A DNA stretch of 64,000 nucleotides from Streptococcus oralis (GTDB taxonomy: Bacteria > Bacillota > Bacilli > Lactobacillales > Streptococcaceae): positions 1,385,001 to 1,449,000 of the forward strand of contig NZ_CP079724.1 of the NCBI RefSeq assembly GCF_019334565.1, written 5' to 3'. Positions 36,360 to 44,716 of this stretch are shown here, piece by piece (the first letter of the stretch is position 1; each line of letters starts with the position of its first letter). Position numbers and translations under genes: made by a program. The notes below the pieces were generated by a model. The model made no database searches. It was not told the origin of the DNA and was given only the letters and a program-made list of their open reading frames with translations.

Positions 36360-37211
36360 TTAAAACCAATCTTTCTTTTCTCTTTCCATCCAGAGTTCAA
36401 CATCCTGATCATAGCCTTCTTGTTCACTGATTTGACCTAACAATTCGTGGTTATGAGTATGGTGAATCCCATTTACCAAACTTTCATAGTAGATTTGGAA
36501 ATAGGGGAGCTTCAAATCCTTAGCCAACTGCAATTCAGCTTCTACATCATAATCCACTCGACGAAAATCAATATCAGCCAAACCAGTTTCATCAAACTCT
36601 AAGATCATATACTGAGCCCGCAGGTCCTTACGCAACTTCGCATCTAGAAAGAAAGGTTGCCCAATGGATCCTGGATTAAGAATCAACTGTCCGTCACTTC
36701 CGTAACGAAGCAACTGTTGGTGGATATGGCCATATACTGCGATGGAGGCGTGTGGATTCGTCACCAATCTATCAAAATCTTCTTGTTTTCCCGTATGGAT
36801 CAATTCTCTTCCCCAGTTTTTATCAGGGAGATGGTGAGTGATTCCCACCATCAAATCACCAAACTGACGATGAACTTGCATAGGTTGATTATTGAGGTCT
36901 TCGATTTCTTTAGGGCTGACCTCCTCTAAGATGTACTGACTTAGGCGCAGGAGATAACGATGGCTCGCTTTTGTAGGATCTAACTTGCGATGCAGACCTC
37001 GCCAGAGACTATTCTCCCAATTTCCCAGCACTCTTACAGTGATAGGCAAACTTGCTAAGAGATCCAAGATCCTTCTACGTCCTGTTCCTGGCATCAGAAT
37101 ATCCCCTAAAAGCCAGTATTGGTCTACCTCTACCTTCTTAGCATCAGCCAGTACAGCTTCCAAAGCTGTCGTATTTCCATGTATGTCTGAAAGAACCGCT
37201 ATTTTGGTCAT
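36360..37211 (-). CDS. Calcineurin-like metallophosphoesterase, paralog 2
   Basis: Phosphoesterase of 283 residues, a paralog of the uvrC-linked protein at 19495-20349 along its whole length. Metal motifs LSDIHGNTTA, LLGDILMPG, LGNWEN, HHLPDK and YGHIHQQLLRYG are conserved, and both share ELQLAKDLKLP-like C-termini. Differences cluster in the middle (about 90-130), which may set substrate choice. Ribosome site AAGGAGAAAG. Monocistronic. Confidence 0.9.
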   Translation of the reverse strand: MTKIAVLSDIHGNTTALEAVLADAKKVEVDQYWLLGDILMPGTGRRRILDLLASLPITVRVLGNWENSLWRGLHRKLDPTKASHRYLLRLSQYILEEVSPKEIEDLNNQPMQVHRQFGDLMVGITHHLPDKNWGRELIHTGKQEDFDRLVTNPHASIAVYGHIHQQLLRYGSDGQLILNPGSIGQPFFLDAKLRKDLRAQYMILEFDETGLADIDFRRVDYDVEAELQLAKDLKLPYFQIYYESLVNGIHHTHNHELLGQISEQEGYDQDVELWMEREKKDWF

Positions 37212-37297
37212 TCTTTCTCCTTACTCTCTTACTTCTTTTGTTAGTATTATAACAGAAAACACTCGAAAAGATCACTATCACCGATCACTGGATTAAA

Positions 37298-37326
37298 TTG
37301 TAAGAGCTTCTAAATCGTGCTATAAT
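37298..37326 (+). promoter_or_regulatory. Promoter of the 124-residue membrane gene
   Basis: TTGTAA (37298-37303), 17-base spacer, TGcTATAAT (-10 at 37321-37326). The leader is about 85 bases. Confidence 0.7.
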
Positions 37327-37418
37327 ATAAGTAGAGATTTCCCCTTCATTTAGGATTATGTGGTCTACAATATCTCTCAAATATCTCTCAATTTTTTGCA
37401 GATTGGAGGACTATTGCC

Positions 37419-37793
37419 ATGCGGAATTATCTTAAGTATATCCCATACTACCTTGTTATTTTCTTTTTTTACTGGCCACTCTATGAACTCCTCTCTCTAC
37501 TCATCTCTGACCCATATACACTGAAGGGACTGTACATTTACAACATCATCCTCTTTTCACCTCTGGTAACCTTTATCGTATCGCTACTTTATAGCTATCG
37601 ATTTCATTTCTCACTTTGGTGGCTACTCGGTATCGGTCTGGTCTTTTGCTTTACCATCATCACCTTTGGCGAGTTCATCCTGCTTTACTTCCTAGCCTAT
37701 GAACTCTTTGCCCTACTTGGGTTGGTTTCTGGTGTGGGTATCAAGCATCTCTTCCAAAGAGAGAAAAACAAAAAAATTATACAAAAACCTTGA
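37419..37793 (+). CDS. Unknown small membrane protein
   Basis: Hydrophobic protein of 124 residues with about four membrane segments (LVIFFFYWPLYELLSLLI, IILFSPLVTFIVSLLY, LWWLLGIGLVFCFTII, FILLYFLAYELFALLGLV) and a basic tail (REKNKKIIQKP). No family recognised. Ribosome site TTGGAGGA. Its stop codon overlaps the -35 box of the thrS T-box promoter, so it is the immediate upstream neighbour of that unit. Confidence 0.75.
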   Translation: MRNYLKYIPYYLVIFFFYWPLYELLSLLISDPYTLKGLYIYNIILFSPLVTFIVSLLYSYRFHFSLWWLLGIGLVFCFTIITFGEFILLYFLAYELFALLGLVSGVGIKHLFQREKNKKIIQKP

Positions 37794-37817
37794 AAATTCT
37801 CGCAATCATGCTATAAT
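37790..37817 (+). promoter_or_regulatory. Promoter of the thrS T-box transcript
   Basis: TTGAAA (37790-37795), 16-base spacer, TGcTATAAT (-10 at 37812-37817); expected start near 37824. Confidence 0.8.
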
Positions 37818-37823
37818 AATGCA

Positions 37824-38035
37824 TAGAGACAAGTCACTTAGTCCCTTTCTACTAGAGAGTGCGTGGTTGCTGGAAACGCATAGAAAGTCTAAACTGATAC
37901 TACTCTACTGACTTTTATGAAAACATAAAACGGTGGCTACGTTAAAGCCAATCTGAGGTGTCCCTCTTTTTTGAGGAACATGAATGAAGGTGGAACCACG
38001 TTGCGACGTCCTTTTAGGATGTCGTTTTTTGTTTG
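37824..38035 (+). ncRNA. T-box riboswitch leader, threonine type
   Basis: Leader of about 210 bases. Visible parts: Stem I with AGAGAG (37854-37859), distal loop GGTTGCTGGAAACG, GAAAG, and a specifier region with ACTACT at 37899-37904 (ACU, a Thr codon); the conserved T-box AAGGTGGAACCACG at 37987-38000; and a terminator GACGTCCT / AGGATGTC at 38005-38030 followed by Ts. The UGGA in the T-box would pair with a tRNA ending UCCA. Uncharged tRNA-Thr should favour the antiterminator and allow reading into the downstream membrane gene and thrS. Confidence 0.9.
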
Positions 38036-38096
38036 GAGAATAGAGATATTGCCAGGTAAAATGAAACATAGCTAAGAAAAGAAGATGGAGGTTGAT

Positions 38097-38489
38097 ATGA
38101 ATAAATCATTGTCTTGGGTGATTCCCTGTACCTTCCTTATAGTCTATGTCTGGCTAATGAAAACTCTCAGTCTATGGGGGACGGAAAACATTGTCGTCTT
38201 TTCATTTTTTCTACTCATTCCTCTCTTACCATTCCTTGCTCCCTTTCTTGGTATCTTAATGTTTTTTAACAACAAGAAACTCATTATAACAGGATATCTT
38301 TTAAGTTTGACAGCTGCTATCTATTTGATCAATGCTATAAGAAACTATCCGCTAAGGATATACATGAGAGGCGAGATGACTGATGAACAATATCTTTCTC
38401 TAATCCTTTCTTTGGTATGCTATCTATTCGTTTCAACAGCTTTCTTTATCCTTAGAATGAGAAAGTTAAACCATCATTTGCTTAGATAA
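38097..38489 (+). CDS. Unknown membrane protein inside the thrS T-box unit
   Basis: Protein of 130 residues with about four hydrophobic segments (LSWVIPCTFLIVYVWLM, VVFSFFLLIPLLPFLAPFL, LIITGYLLSLTAAIYLI, LILSLVCYLFVSTAFFI). No family recognised. An ATG at 38085 is in frame but forms part of the GATGGAGG ribosome site, so 38097 is chosen. It lies 60 bases after the T-box terminator and 87 bases before thrS with no terminator between, so it should be induced with thrS on threonine limitation. Hydrophobic profile resembles the 124-residue protein just upstream. Confidence 0.78.
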   Translation: MNKSLSWVIPCTFLIVYVWLMKTLSLWGTENIVVFSFFLLIPLLPFLAPFLGILMFFNNKKLIITGYLLSLTAAIYLINAIRNYPLRIYMRGEMTDEQYLSLILSLVCYLFVSTAFFILRMRKLNHHLLR

Positions 38490-38576
38490 TCAATTGTTTT
38501 CATTCTTTGTAGATAACGAATTCTCTACTTCTTCAACCTCAGTTTTTAAATATGATAAATTTTTAAGGAGAAAACC

Positions 38577-40520
38577 ATGATTAAGATTACTTTCCCAGAT
38601 GGCGCTGTTCGTGAATTCGAATCTGGCGTTACTACTTTTGAAATTGCCCAATCTATCAGCAATTCCCTAGCTAAAAAAGCCTTGGCTGGTAAATTCAACG
38701 GCAAACTCATTGACACGACTCGTGTTATCACTGAAGATGGAAGCATTGAAATCGTGACACCTGATCACGAAGATGCCCTTCCAATCTTGCGTCACTCAGC
38801 TGCTCACTTGTTTGCCCAATCAGCTCGTCGCCTTTTCCCTGATATTCACTTGGGAGTTGGTCCGGCTATTGAAGATGGCTTCTACTACGATACCGACAAT
38901 ACTGCTGGTCAAATCTCTAACGAAGACCTGCCTCGTATCGAAGAAGAAATGAAAAAAATCGTTAAAGAAAACTTCCCATCAATCCGTGAAGAAGTGACGA
39001 AAGACGAGGCACGTGAAATCTTTAAAAACGACCCTTACAAGTTGGAATTGATTGAAGAACACTCTGAGGACGAAGGCGGTTTGACTATCTACCGTCAGGG
39101 TGAATATGTAGACCTTTGCCGTGGCCCACACGTTCCGTCAACAGGCCGCATCCAAATCTTCCACCTTCTCCATGTAGCTGGTGCTTACTGGCGTGGAAAT
39201 AGCGACAACGCGATGATGCAACGGATCTACGGTACAGCTTGGTTTGACAAGAAAGACTTGAAAAACTACCTTCAAATGCGTGAAGAAGCTAAAGAACGTG
39301 ACCACCGTAAACTTGGTAAAGAACTTGACCTCTTCATGATTTCACAAGAAGTTGGACAAGGACTTCCATTCTGGTTGCCAAACGGTGCGACGATCCGTCG
39401 TGAATTGGAACGCTACATCGTCGACAAAGAGTTGGCTTCTGGCTACCAACACGTTTACACTCCACCACTTGCTTCTGTGGAGCTTTACAAGACTTCTGGT
39501 CACTGGGATCATTACCAAGAAGACATGTTCCCAACCATGGACATGGGTGACGGGGAAGAATTTGTCCTTCGTCCAATGAACTGCCCACACCACATCCAAG
39601 TCTTTAAACACCATGTTCACTCTTACCGTGAATTGCCAATCCGTATCGCTGAAATCGGTATGATGCACCGCTACGAGAAATCTGGTGCCCTCACTGGTCT
39701 TCAACGTGTGCGTGAAATGTCACTCAACGACGGTCACCTCTTTGTCACTCCAGAACAAATCCAAGAAGAATTCCAACGTGCCCTTCAGTTGATTATCGAT
39801 GTTTATGAAGACTTCAACTTGACTGAATACCGCTTCCGTCTCTCTCTTCGTGACCCTCAAGATACTCACAAGTACTTTGACAACGATGAGATGTGGGAAA
39901 ATGCCCAAACCATGCTTCGTGCAGCCCTTGATGAAATGGGAGTGGACTACTTTGAAGCTGAAGGTGAGGCAGCCTTCTACGGACCAAAATTGGATATCCA
40001 AGTTAAGACTGCTCTCGGAAAAGAAGAAACCCTTTCGACTATCCAGCTTGACTTCTTGCTTCCAGAACGCTTCGACCTCAAATATATCGGAGCTGATGGT
40101 GAAGAACACCGTCCAGTTATGATCCACCGTGGGGTTATCTCAACTATGGAACGCTTCACAGCTATCTTGATTGAGAACTACAAGGGAGCTTTCCCAACAT
40201 GGCTTGCCCCACACCAAGTAACTCTCATCCCCGTTTCTAACGAAAAACACGTAGACTACGCATGGGAAGTGGCTAAGAAACTCCGTGACCATGGTGTCCG
40301 TGCAGACGTAGATGAACGCAATGAAAAAATGCAGTTCAAGATTCGTGCTTCACAAACTAGCAAAATTCCTTACCAATTGATTGTTGGTGATAAGGAAATG
40401 GAAGACGGAACAGTCAACGTTCGGCGCTATGGCCAAAAAGAAACACAAACTGTCTCAGTTGATGACTTTGTTCAAGCTATCCTTGCTGACATTGCTAACA
40501 AATCACGTGTGGAAAAATAA
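38577..40520 (+). CDS. thrS: Threonyl-tRNA synthetase
   Basis: Charges tRNA-Thr in the cytosol. The 647-residue class II synthetase has a TGS domain (about 1-60), the editing domain with HSAAHLFAQ (about 72-80) and the Cys-containing [14 protein letters not shown], the catalytic core with motif 2 [15 protein letters not shown] (zinc Cys about 335 and His), motif 3 near [14 protein letters not shown], and an anticodon-binding domain (about 540-640). Ribosome site TAAGGAGA. Expression is under the upstream T-box. Confidence 0.98.
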   Translation: MIKITFPDGAVREFESGVTTFEIAQSISNSLAKKALAGKFNGKLIDTTRVITEDGSIEIVTPDHEDALPILRHSAAHLFAQSARRLFPDIHLGVGPAIEDGFYYDTDNTAGQISNEDLPRIEEEMKKIVKENFPSIREEVTKDEAREIFKNDPYKLELIEEHSEDEGGLTIYRQGEYVDLCRGPHVPSTGRIQIFHLLHVAGAYWRGNSDNAMMQRIYGTAWFDKKDLKNYLQMREEAKERDHRKLGKELDLFMISQEVGQGLPFWLPNGATIRRELERYIVDKELASGYQHVYTPPLASVELYKTSGHWDHYQEDMFPTMDMGDGEEFVLRPMNCPHHIQVFKHHVHSYRELPIRIAEIGMMHRYEKSGALTGLQRVREMSLNDGHLFVTPEQIQEEFQRALQLIIDVYEDFNLTEYRFRLSLRDPQDTHKYFDNDEMWENAQTMLRAALDEMGVDYFEAEGEAAFYGPKLDIQVKTALGKEETLSTIQLDFLLPERFDLKYIGADGEEHRPVMIHRGVISTMERFTAILIENYKGAFPTWLAPHQVTLIPVSNEKHVDYAWEVAKKLRDHGVRADVDERNEKMQFKIRASQTSKIPYQLIVGDKEMEDGTVNVRRYGQKETQTVSVDDFVQAILADIANKSRVEK

Positions 40521-40556
40521 AACGATCACTGTCTGAGAAACATTTTTCAGTAAGAA

Positions 40557-40588
40557 AAAGCAACAACTGAAATAGTTGTTGCTTTTTT
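40557..40588 (+). terminator. thrS terminator
   Basis: Stem AAGCAACAACT / AGTTGTTGCTT with GAAAT loop, then TTTTTAT. Confidence 0.88.
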
Positions 40589-40732
40589 ATATTTTATTTA
40601 ACCTGAGCTAGTCGTGATTGGTCAAACCATCACAAATGGCAGCCTCATCAACAATCCTTTCTATCCACTAACTGTTGGATATAGGATATCCTCCCAAGAT
40701 TTGCTTCCTCGAGTTAGAAAAGTTCAATATCC

Positions 40733-41782
40733 TCAATCCTTGTCTGCTTCATTTTCTTTTACGAGATCTTTTTGTGAATCTTTTTCAGAGAGTTTTTGAT
40801 CGATATACTTGTTAATGTTTTCATAAAATTCCTTGGTCATCTCACTATCTAATTTTATCGAATTATGGACTTGATTGACTTTTAATTGAACAGATTGAAT
40901 ACCGTAAGAGGCTTGTTTTTGGTGGATCCTTTCTAATTCTTCTTCTGAAATCGGATCTCCAACAACCGTCAAGACTAATTCATTGTCCCTTGACTTGTAG
41001 ACTTGATTAATGACCGTGTGATTGGCGAACTCTTTTCCTACAAACTGTTTGATTCCTTCTTTTCGCGCTTGATCTATCGTCAGAGTGACTGCTGAATAAC
41101 TAGCTGGAAGAATCAATAATACAATCAAGGATATCAAGCCAATTCTCATTTTAATGTTTAGCTCTTTAAATGAACTTAAGGGAGATTTCCTCATCAAAAT
41201 TCTTGTTCCAACAATGTTTGTTAACATGATGAAGACACAGTTGATCAAGAAAAGATAGAGAGCCCCAAATAAAAATCGTACATTTCCATTAGCTAAACCA
41301 TAACCTGCAGTACAGATAGGTGGCATCAGAGCTGTTGCAATAGCTACTCCTGGAACAATATTGTTTGCTTCTTTTTTCCTTGACCCAATTACACCTGCTA
41401 TCCCACCAGCAATAGCTATGAGAACATCCCAAATGGTTGGAGAGGTTCGTGCAATCAATTCGCTACTTTCATAAGATAAGGGAGAAATCCAGAAATACAG
41501 AGCCGAGACAAGCAAGCTGACCAATACTTGAGTAAATAAAACCCCTAGAGATTGTTTGATTAAACGGGTATCAAAAATAGATAAACCAAAACCCAGTCCA
41601 ACAATCGGTGTCATAAGAGGGGAAATCAGCATGGCTCCAATAATGACCGCTGTTGAATTCATATTTAGACCTATAGAGGCAATAAAAATCGCACACATCA
41701 AAATCACTGTATCTCTTAATCGAACATGAAGGTCATCATATAGTTTCTCGCGGAATTCACGTGTTGAATAGTTTCTGGACAT
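40733..41782 (-). CDS. DUF389-family membrane protein
   Basis: Membrane protein of 349 residues with the TIGR00341/DUF389 core: LRDTVILMCAIFIASIGLNMNSTAVIIGAMLISPLMTPIVGLGFG (about 23-67) and NIVPGVAIATALMPPICTAGYGLA (about 145-168), about six segments, then an extracellular or cytosolic tail of about 120 residues (220-349), ending in acidic Glu/Asp/Lys. The family is widespread with no assigned function. Ribosome site AAAGGAG. It lies between thrS and the two-component genes, on the same strand as the latter. Confidence 0.88.
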   Translation of the reverse strand: MSRNYSTREFREKLYDDLHVRLRDTVILMCAIFIASIGLNMNSTAVIIGAMLISPLMTPIVGLGFGLSIFDTRLIKQSLGVLFTQVLVSLLVSALYFWISPLSYESSELIARTSPTIWDVLIAIAGGIAGVIGSRKKEANNIVPGVAIATALMPPICTAGYGLANGNVRFLFGALYLFLINCVFIMLTNIVGTRILMRKSPLSSFKELNIKMRIGLISLIVLLILPASYSAVTLTIDQARKEGIKQFVGKEFANHTVINQVYKSRDNELVLTVVGDPISEEELERIHQKQASYGIQSVQLKVNQVHNSIKLDSEMTKEFYENINKYIDQKLSEKDSQKDLVKENEADKD

Positions 41783-42091
41783 TGGTTACTCCTTTTATTT
41801 CATATACTCTTGTTTCTGCATGGATGATGGTAGAGGGACTTCTGTCCAATCTTACATATTTTTCTTCTCACCTGTTATGTTTTTGAAAATTATCCTTTAA
41901 GCATCCGTCAGTCTATCCTTGATATTATATCAAAAATTTTACAACCTTTCTCTGAAGAACTCAATCAATTTAAAAGATAGTGAACGGGAAAAATTCCAGT
42001 TACCTTTTTCTTTGTTCTATCCTATTTTCTCACTACATAGAAATCTAAAGAAGAGCTTGAAAGATTTCTTCCAAGTTCTTAGCATTTCTTT
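41783..42091. other. Intergenic space between DUF389 and kinase genes
   Basis: No gene recognised. A minus-strand TATAAT (41924-41929) flanked by TTGAT/ATCAA arms is a likely -10 element for the DUF389 gene, implying a leader of about 130 bases. No terminator for the kinase gene was found. Confidence 0.4.
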
Positions 42092-43066
42092 TTACTCAAT
42101 AAGTAGGTTCACTTCCGCAAACTTAATTCGCACCGTCGTTCCTTTTCCAACCTCAGACTCGATGCGAATCTGGTGACCCAGTTCTTCAGAAATTTTCTTA
42201 GATAGATAAAGTCCAAGTCCAGATGACTGCTGGGTCAAACGCCCATTGTAGCCTGAAAAGCCACGTTCAAAGACTCGGAGCACATCGCTGTTTTTAATCC
42301 CGATTCCCGTATCCTTGATACAGAGCTCCTGACCTTCCATATAAATCTCTAGCCCACCTTCCTTGGTGTATTTGAGACTGTTTGAAAGGATTTGTTCAAT
42401 GACGACCAACAGCCATTTCTTATCAGTCACGATGATTTTGTCAAGGTCATGGAGATTGAGCGTCAGTCCTTTTTGGATAAAGAAAAGGGCATACTTGCGA
42501 ACCACTTCCTTCACCAAATCCTCCACTTGAACCTTTTCAAATACCAAGTCATCATGGAAGCTCTCTAAACGCAGGTACTGCAACACCAGGTTGGTATAGG
42601 AGTCAATCTTAAAGATTTCCTGTTCCAGTTGCTGCTTGACCTCCCGATCAGAGACTTCTGCCACTAAAAGTCGACTAGCCGCAATGGGGGTCTTGATCTG
42701 ATGAACCCACAAGGTGTAGTAATCCAGCAAATCCGTCAGCTTGCTCTGAGCCTCAGACTTCTTTTGATACAATTCAGATTCACGCTCTTCGAGCTTTTCT
42801 GCTAGCGCACATTCTAGAGGAGACTTGGGGTCTCGCTCAGCATAGAGTACTTCCTGCCGGTAAACCTGAGCTTCTGCAAAAATATCCCAAGCCAAAAATA
42901 AGAAGGTCAAAAAACTACTGAGCAGAAAGAAATAAAGAAAATAAGTTCCTAGACTAGCAAATAAAAACTGAAAGAGAAGGACGAGAAAGCCTAATGAAAA
43001 AATATAGGTAAAAACACGACTGCGAGAACGCAGATAGGCTAGACAAAATGATTTCCAATCAAGCAT
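42092..43066 (-). CDS. Sensor histidine kinase, BceS-like
   Basis: Intramembrane-sensing kinase of 324 residues: two close membrane segments (about 18-57) with almost no extracytoplasmic loop, a DHp domain with phospho-accepting His in YTLWVHQIKTPIAASRLL (about 125), then an HATPase with N box ILSNSLKYT, G1 IKDTGIGI and G2 SSGLGLYLSKKI. Loopless kinases usually listen to a partner ABC transporter; none is adjacent here. It overlaps the regulator stop by 8 bases. Position near thrS resembles pneumococcal TCS01. Confidence 0.92.
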   Translation of the reverse strand: MLDWKSFCLAYLRSRSRVFTYIFSLGFLVLLFQFLFASLGTYFLYFFLLSSFLTFLFLAWDIFAEAQVYRQEVLYAERDPKSPLECALAEKLEERESELYQKKSEAQSKLTDLLDYYTLWVHQIKTPIAASRLLVAEVSDREVKQQLEQEIFKIDSYTNLVLQYLRLESFHDDLVFEKVQVEDLVKEVVRKYALFFIQKGLTLNLHDLDKIIVTDKKWLLVVIEQILSNSLKYTKEGGLEIYMEGQELCIKDTGIGIKNSDVLRVFERGFSGYNGRLTQQSSGLGLYLSKKISEELGHQIRIESEVGKGTTVRIKFAEVNLLIE

Positions 43067-43736
43067 GTTTCAGTCCGTATCCTATCCCTTTCTTGGTTTC
43101 GATAAAGCCTACTAAACCTTGCTCCTCCAACTTTTTACGCAAGCGAGCAACATTGACAGACAAGGTATTGTCATCGATGAAAAAGTCGCTATTCCAGAGT
43201 TCCCGCATCAAGTCATCACGCGCCACGATATTGCCAGCATGTTCAAACAGCACTCGCAAAATTTGAAATTCATTCTTGGTCAAACTCAGGACCTCCCCCT
43301 GATAGTGCAGGTCCATAGACTTGGTATTGAGGATTACACCTGCATACTCTAGCAAACTTTCATCCCGCCCAAACTCATAGGAACGGCGCAACAAGCCCTG
43401 AACCTTAGCAAGGAGGACCTGCTGGTCAAAAGGCTTAGTTACAAAGTCATCCGCTCCCATATTGATTGCCATGACGATATCCATAGCCTGATCTCTCGAA
43501 GACAGAAACATGATAGGTACCTTGGAAATCTTACGAATTTCCTGGCACCAGTGGTAACCATTAAAGAGTGGCAGGCCAATATCCATGAGGACCAAATGAG
43601 GTTCTGACTGGACAAAAAGGCTCAATACTTCCATAAAATCTTCTACCAAAACGACCTCAAAGCCCCACTCAGAGAGCAGTTTCCCCACTTGTTGCCGAAT
43701 AACTTGGTCATCTTCTACTAGTAAAATCTTGTGCAT
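43059..43736 (-). CDS. OmpR-family response regulator (BceR-like)
   Basis: Two-domain regulator of 225 residues. Receiver with acidic pair EDD (8-10), phospho-acceptor Asp in LVLMDIGLPLFNGY (about 52) and Lys in VTKPFDQ (about 102); C-terminal winged helix with LTKNEFQILRVLFEHAGNIVARDDLMRELW. Ribosome site AAAGGAGGAG. First gene of the regulator-kinase operon. BceR-type regulators generally answer to cell-wall-active peptides; target genes here unknown. Confidence 0.93.
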   Translation of the reverse strand: MHKILLVEDDQVIRQQVGKLLSEWGFEVVLVEDFMEVLSLFVQSEPHLVLMDIGLPLFNGYHWCQEIRKISKVPIMFLSSRDQAMDIVMAINMGADDFVTKPFDQQVLLAKVQGLLRRSYEFGRDESLLEYAGVILNTKSMDLHYQGEVLSLTKNEFQILRVLFEHAGNIVARDDLMRELWNSDFFIDDNTLSVNVARLRKKLEEQGLVGFIETKKGIGYGLKHA

Positions 43737-43981
43737 GCGCTCCTCCTTTGTTATTTCTCAAAGTATCAAAACCCTTCATATCAGATTTACGGATCAGTAT
43801 CTCATACTGTTTAGAAGCCTATTTCCCAAATCCAGATAAGAAAACAGATGCTAAATAGAGAACATTCCCACTGATATCATACCTTATTTTTAATTATAGT
43901 TCCAGCCTTATCCTATATTTTCCTTTTTGTGCTCATTTAGTTAGCGTTTCTTTAACTTATTTAATAGATCTAGCCTTCTTA
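43737..43981. other. Divergent control region, regulator / TetR genes
   Basis: AT-rich region between the divergent regulator and TetR genes. A minus-strand TATAAT lies at 43893-43898, a candidate -10 for the two-component operon with a leader near 150 bases. No gene or RNA recognised. Confidence 0.4.
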
Positions 43982-44010
43982 TTGACAAGCTAGCCATGAT
44001 TTGTTAGAAT
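43982..44010 (+). promoter_or_regulatory. tetR-like gene promoter
   Basis: TTGACA (43982-43987), 17-base spacer, TAGAAT (44005-44010), directly followed by the operator repeat. Confidence 0.8.
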
Positions 44011-44044
44011 ATGAATGAACAAAAAATTCTATTCATTCATTCAT
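44011..44044 (+). promoter_or_regulatory. Operator 1: ATGAATGAA inverted repeat
   Basis: ATGAATGAA (44011-44019), 12 bases, TTCATTCAT (44032-44040) with one extra TCAT unit to 44044. It covers the expected transcript start of the TetR gene, as for an autorepressor site. The same arms occur at 44662-44690. Confidence 0.7.
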
Positions 44045-44067
44045 AAAATAAAGGAGGTTAAATCCTA

Positions 44068-44631
44068 TTGGACAAAAAACAATCTTTAAAGACAGCAGCC
44101 TATGAAGTTTTTTCGAAAAAAGGTTACAAGGCAACAAGTATTTCAGAAATTGCTAGGCAAGCTGGTGTTGCAGTTGGTTCTTTTTATAACTATTACGAGA
44201 GTAAAGAAGCCATTTTTCTAGACATCTATATAGATGAAAACAACCGTGTTCGCCAAGCTATGATCGAAGAACTGGATTGGGAAATTGACATGATCGACCT
44301 CATTGGTCAACTATTTGCTCAGTCCAGAACTCTCGTTTCTTCCAATAAAATCCTTGCAGAATGGTACAATCCTGCCATCGCAGATGAGTTGCACAGCTAC
44401 TATTCCTCGGAAGAAGGCAAAGTCGCAAATCCTTTTCATCAGTTTCTAGTTAAAACTTTTACAAATCGCATGCAGGCTGAAGGGTACTCGCCAGAAAAGA
44501 TTCAAGATATTTTACAGGTTTATAATCTTTTTTACTATATGGATATGCATATCACGGAAAAAGATTTTCCAGATATTGGCAAAACTGTTGAAATACTTGC
44601 AACCAACTTCATTAAAGGAGTTCTAAAATAA
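44068..44631 (+). CDS. TetR/AcrR-family transcriptional regulator
   Basis: Repressor of 187 residues with an N-terminal TetR helix-turn-helix (TAAYEVFSKKGYKATSISEIARQAGVAVGSFYNYYESKEAIFLDIY, about 8-53) and a divergent ligand domain. The start is a TTG, 10 bases after a strong AAGGAGG; no ATG is available in this part of the frame. Twin operators in front of itself and of the next gene predict that it represses both. Ligand unknown. Confidence 0.9.
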   Translation: MDKKQSLKTAAYEVFSKKGYKATSISEIARQAGVAVGSFYNYYESKEAIFLDIYIDENNRVRQAMIEELDWEIDMIDLIGQLFAQSRTLVSSNKILAEWYNPAIADELHSYYSSEEGKVANPFHQFLVKTFTNRMQAEGYSPEKIQDILQVYNLFYYMDMHITEKDFPDIGKTVEILATNFIKGVLK

Positions 44632-44661
44632 AGAATGGATTTCTTTATTTTTTGAAAAGAT

Positions 44662-44690
44662 ATGAATGAATTATTTTTAAGTTCATTCAT
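44662..44690 (+). promoter_or_regulatory. Operator 2: ATGAATGAA inverted repeat
   Basis: ATGAATGAA (44662-44670), 11 bases, TTCATTCAT (44682-44690), with the same arms as operator 1. It lies 27 bases before the reductase-like gene. Confidence 0.7.
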
Positions 44691-44716
44691 AAATTTAAGA
44701 ACAGGAGTCATAAAAA

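Noticed and set aside
37824..37915. Small open frame through the T-box leader
   Set aside because: The region is a structured leader RNA; no ribosome site for the frame.
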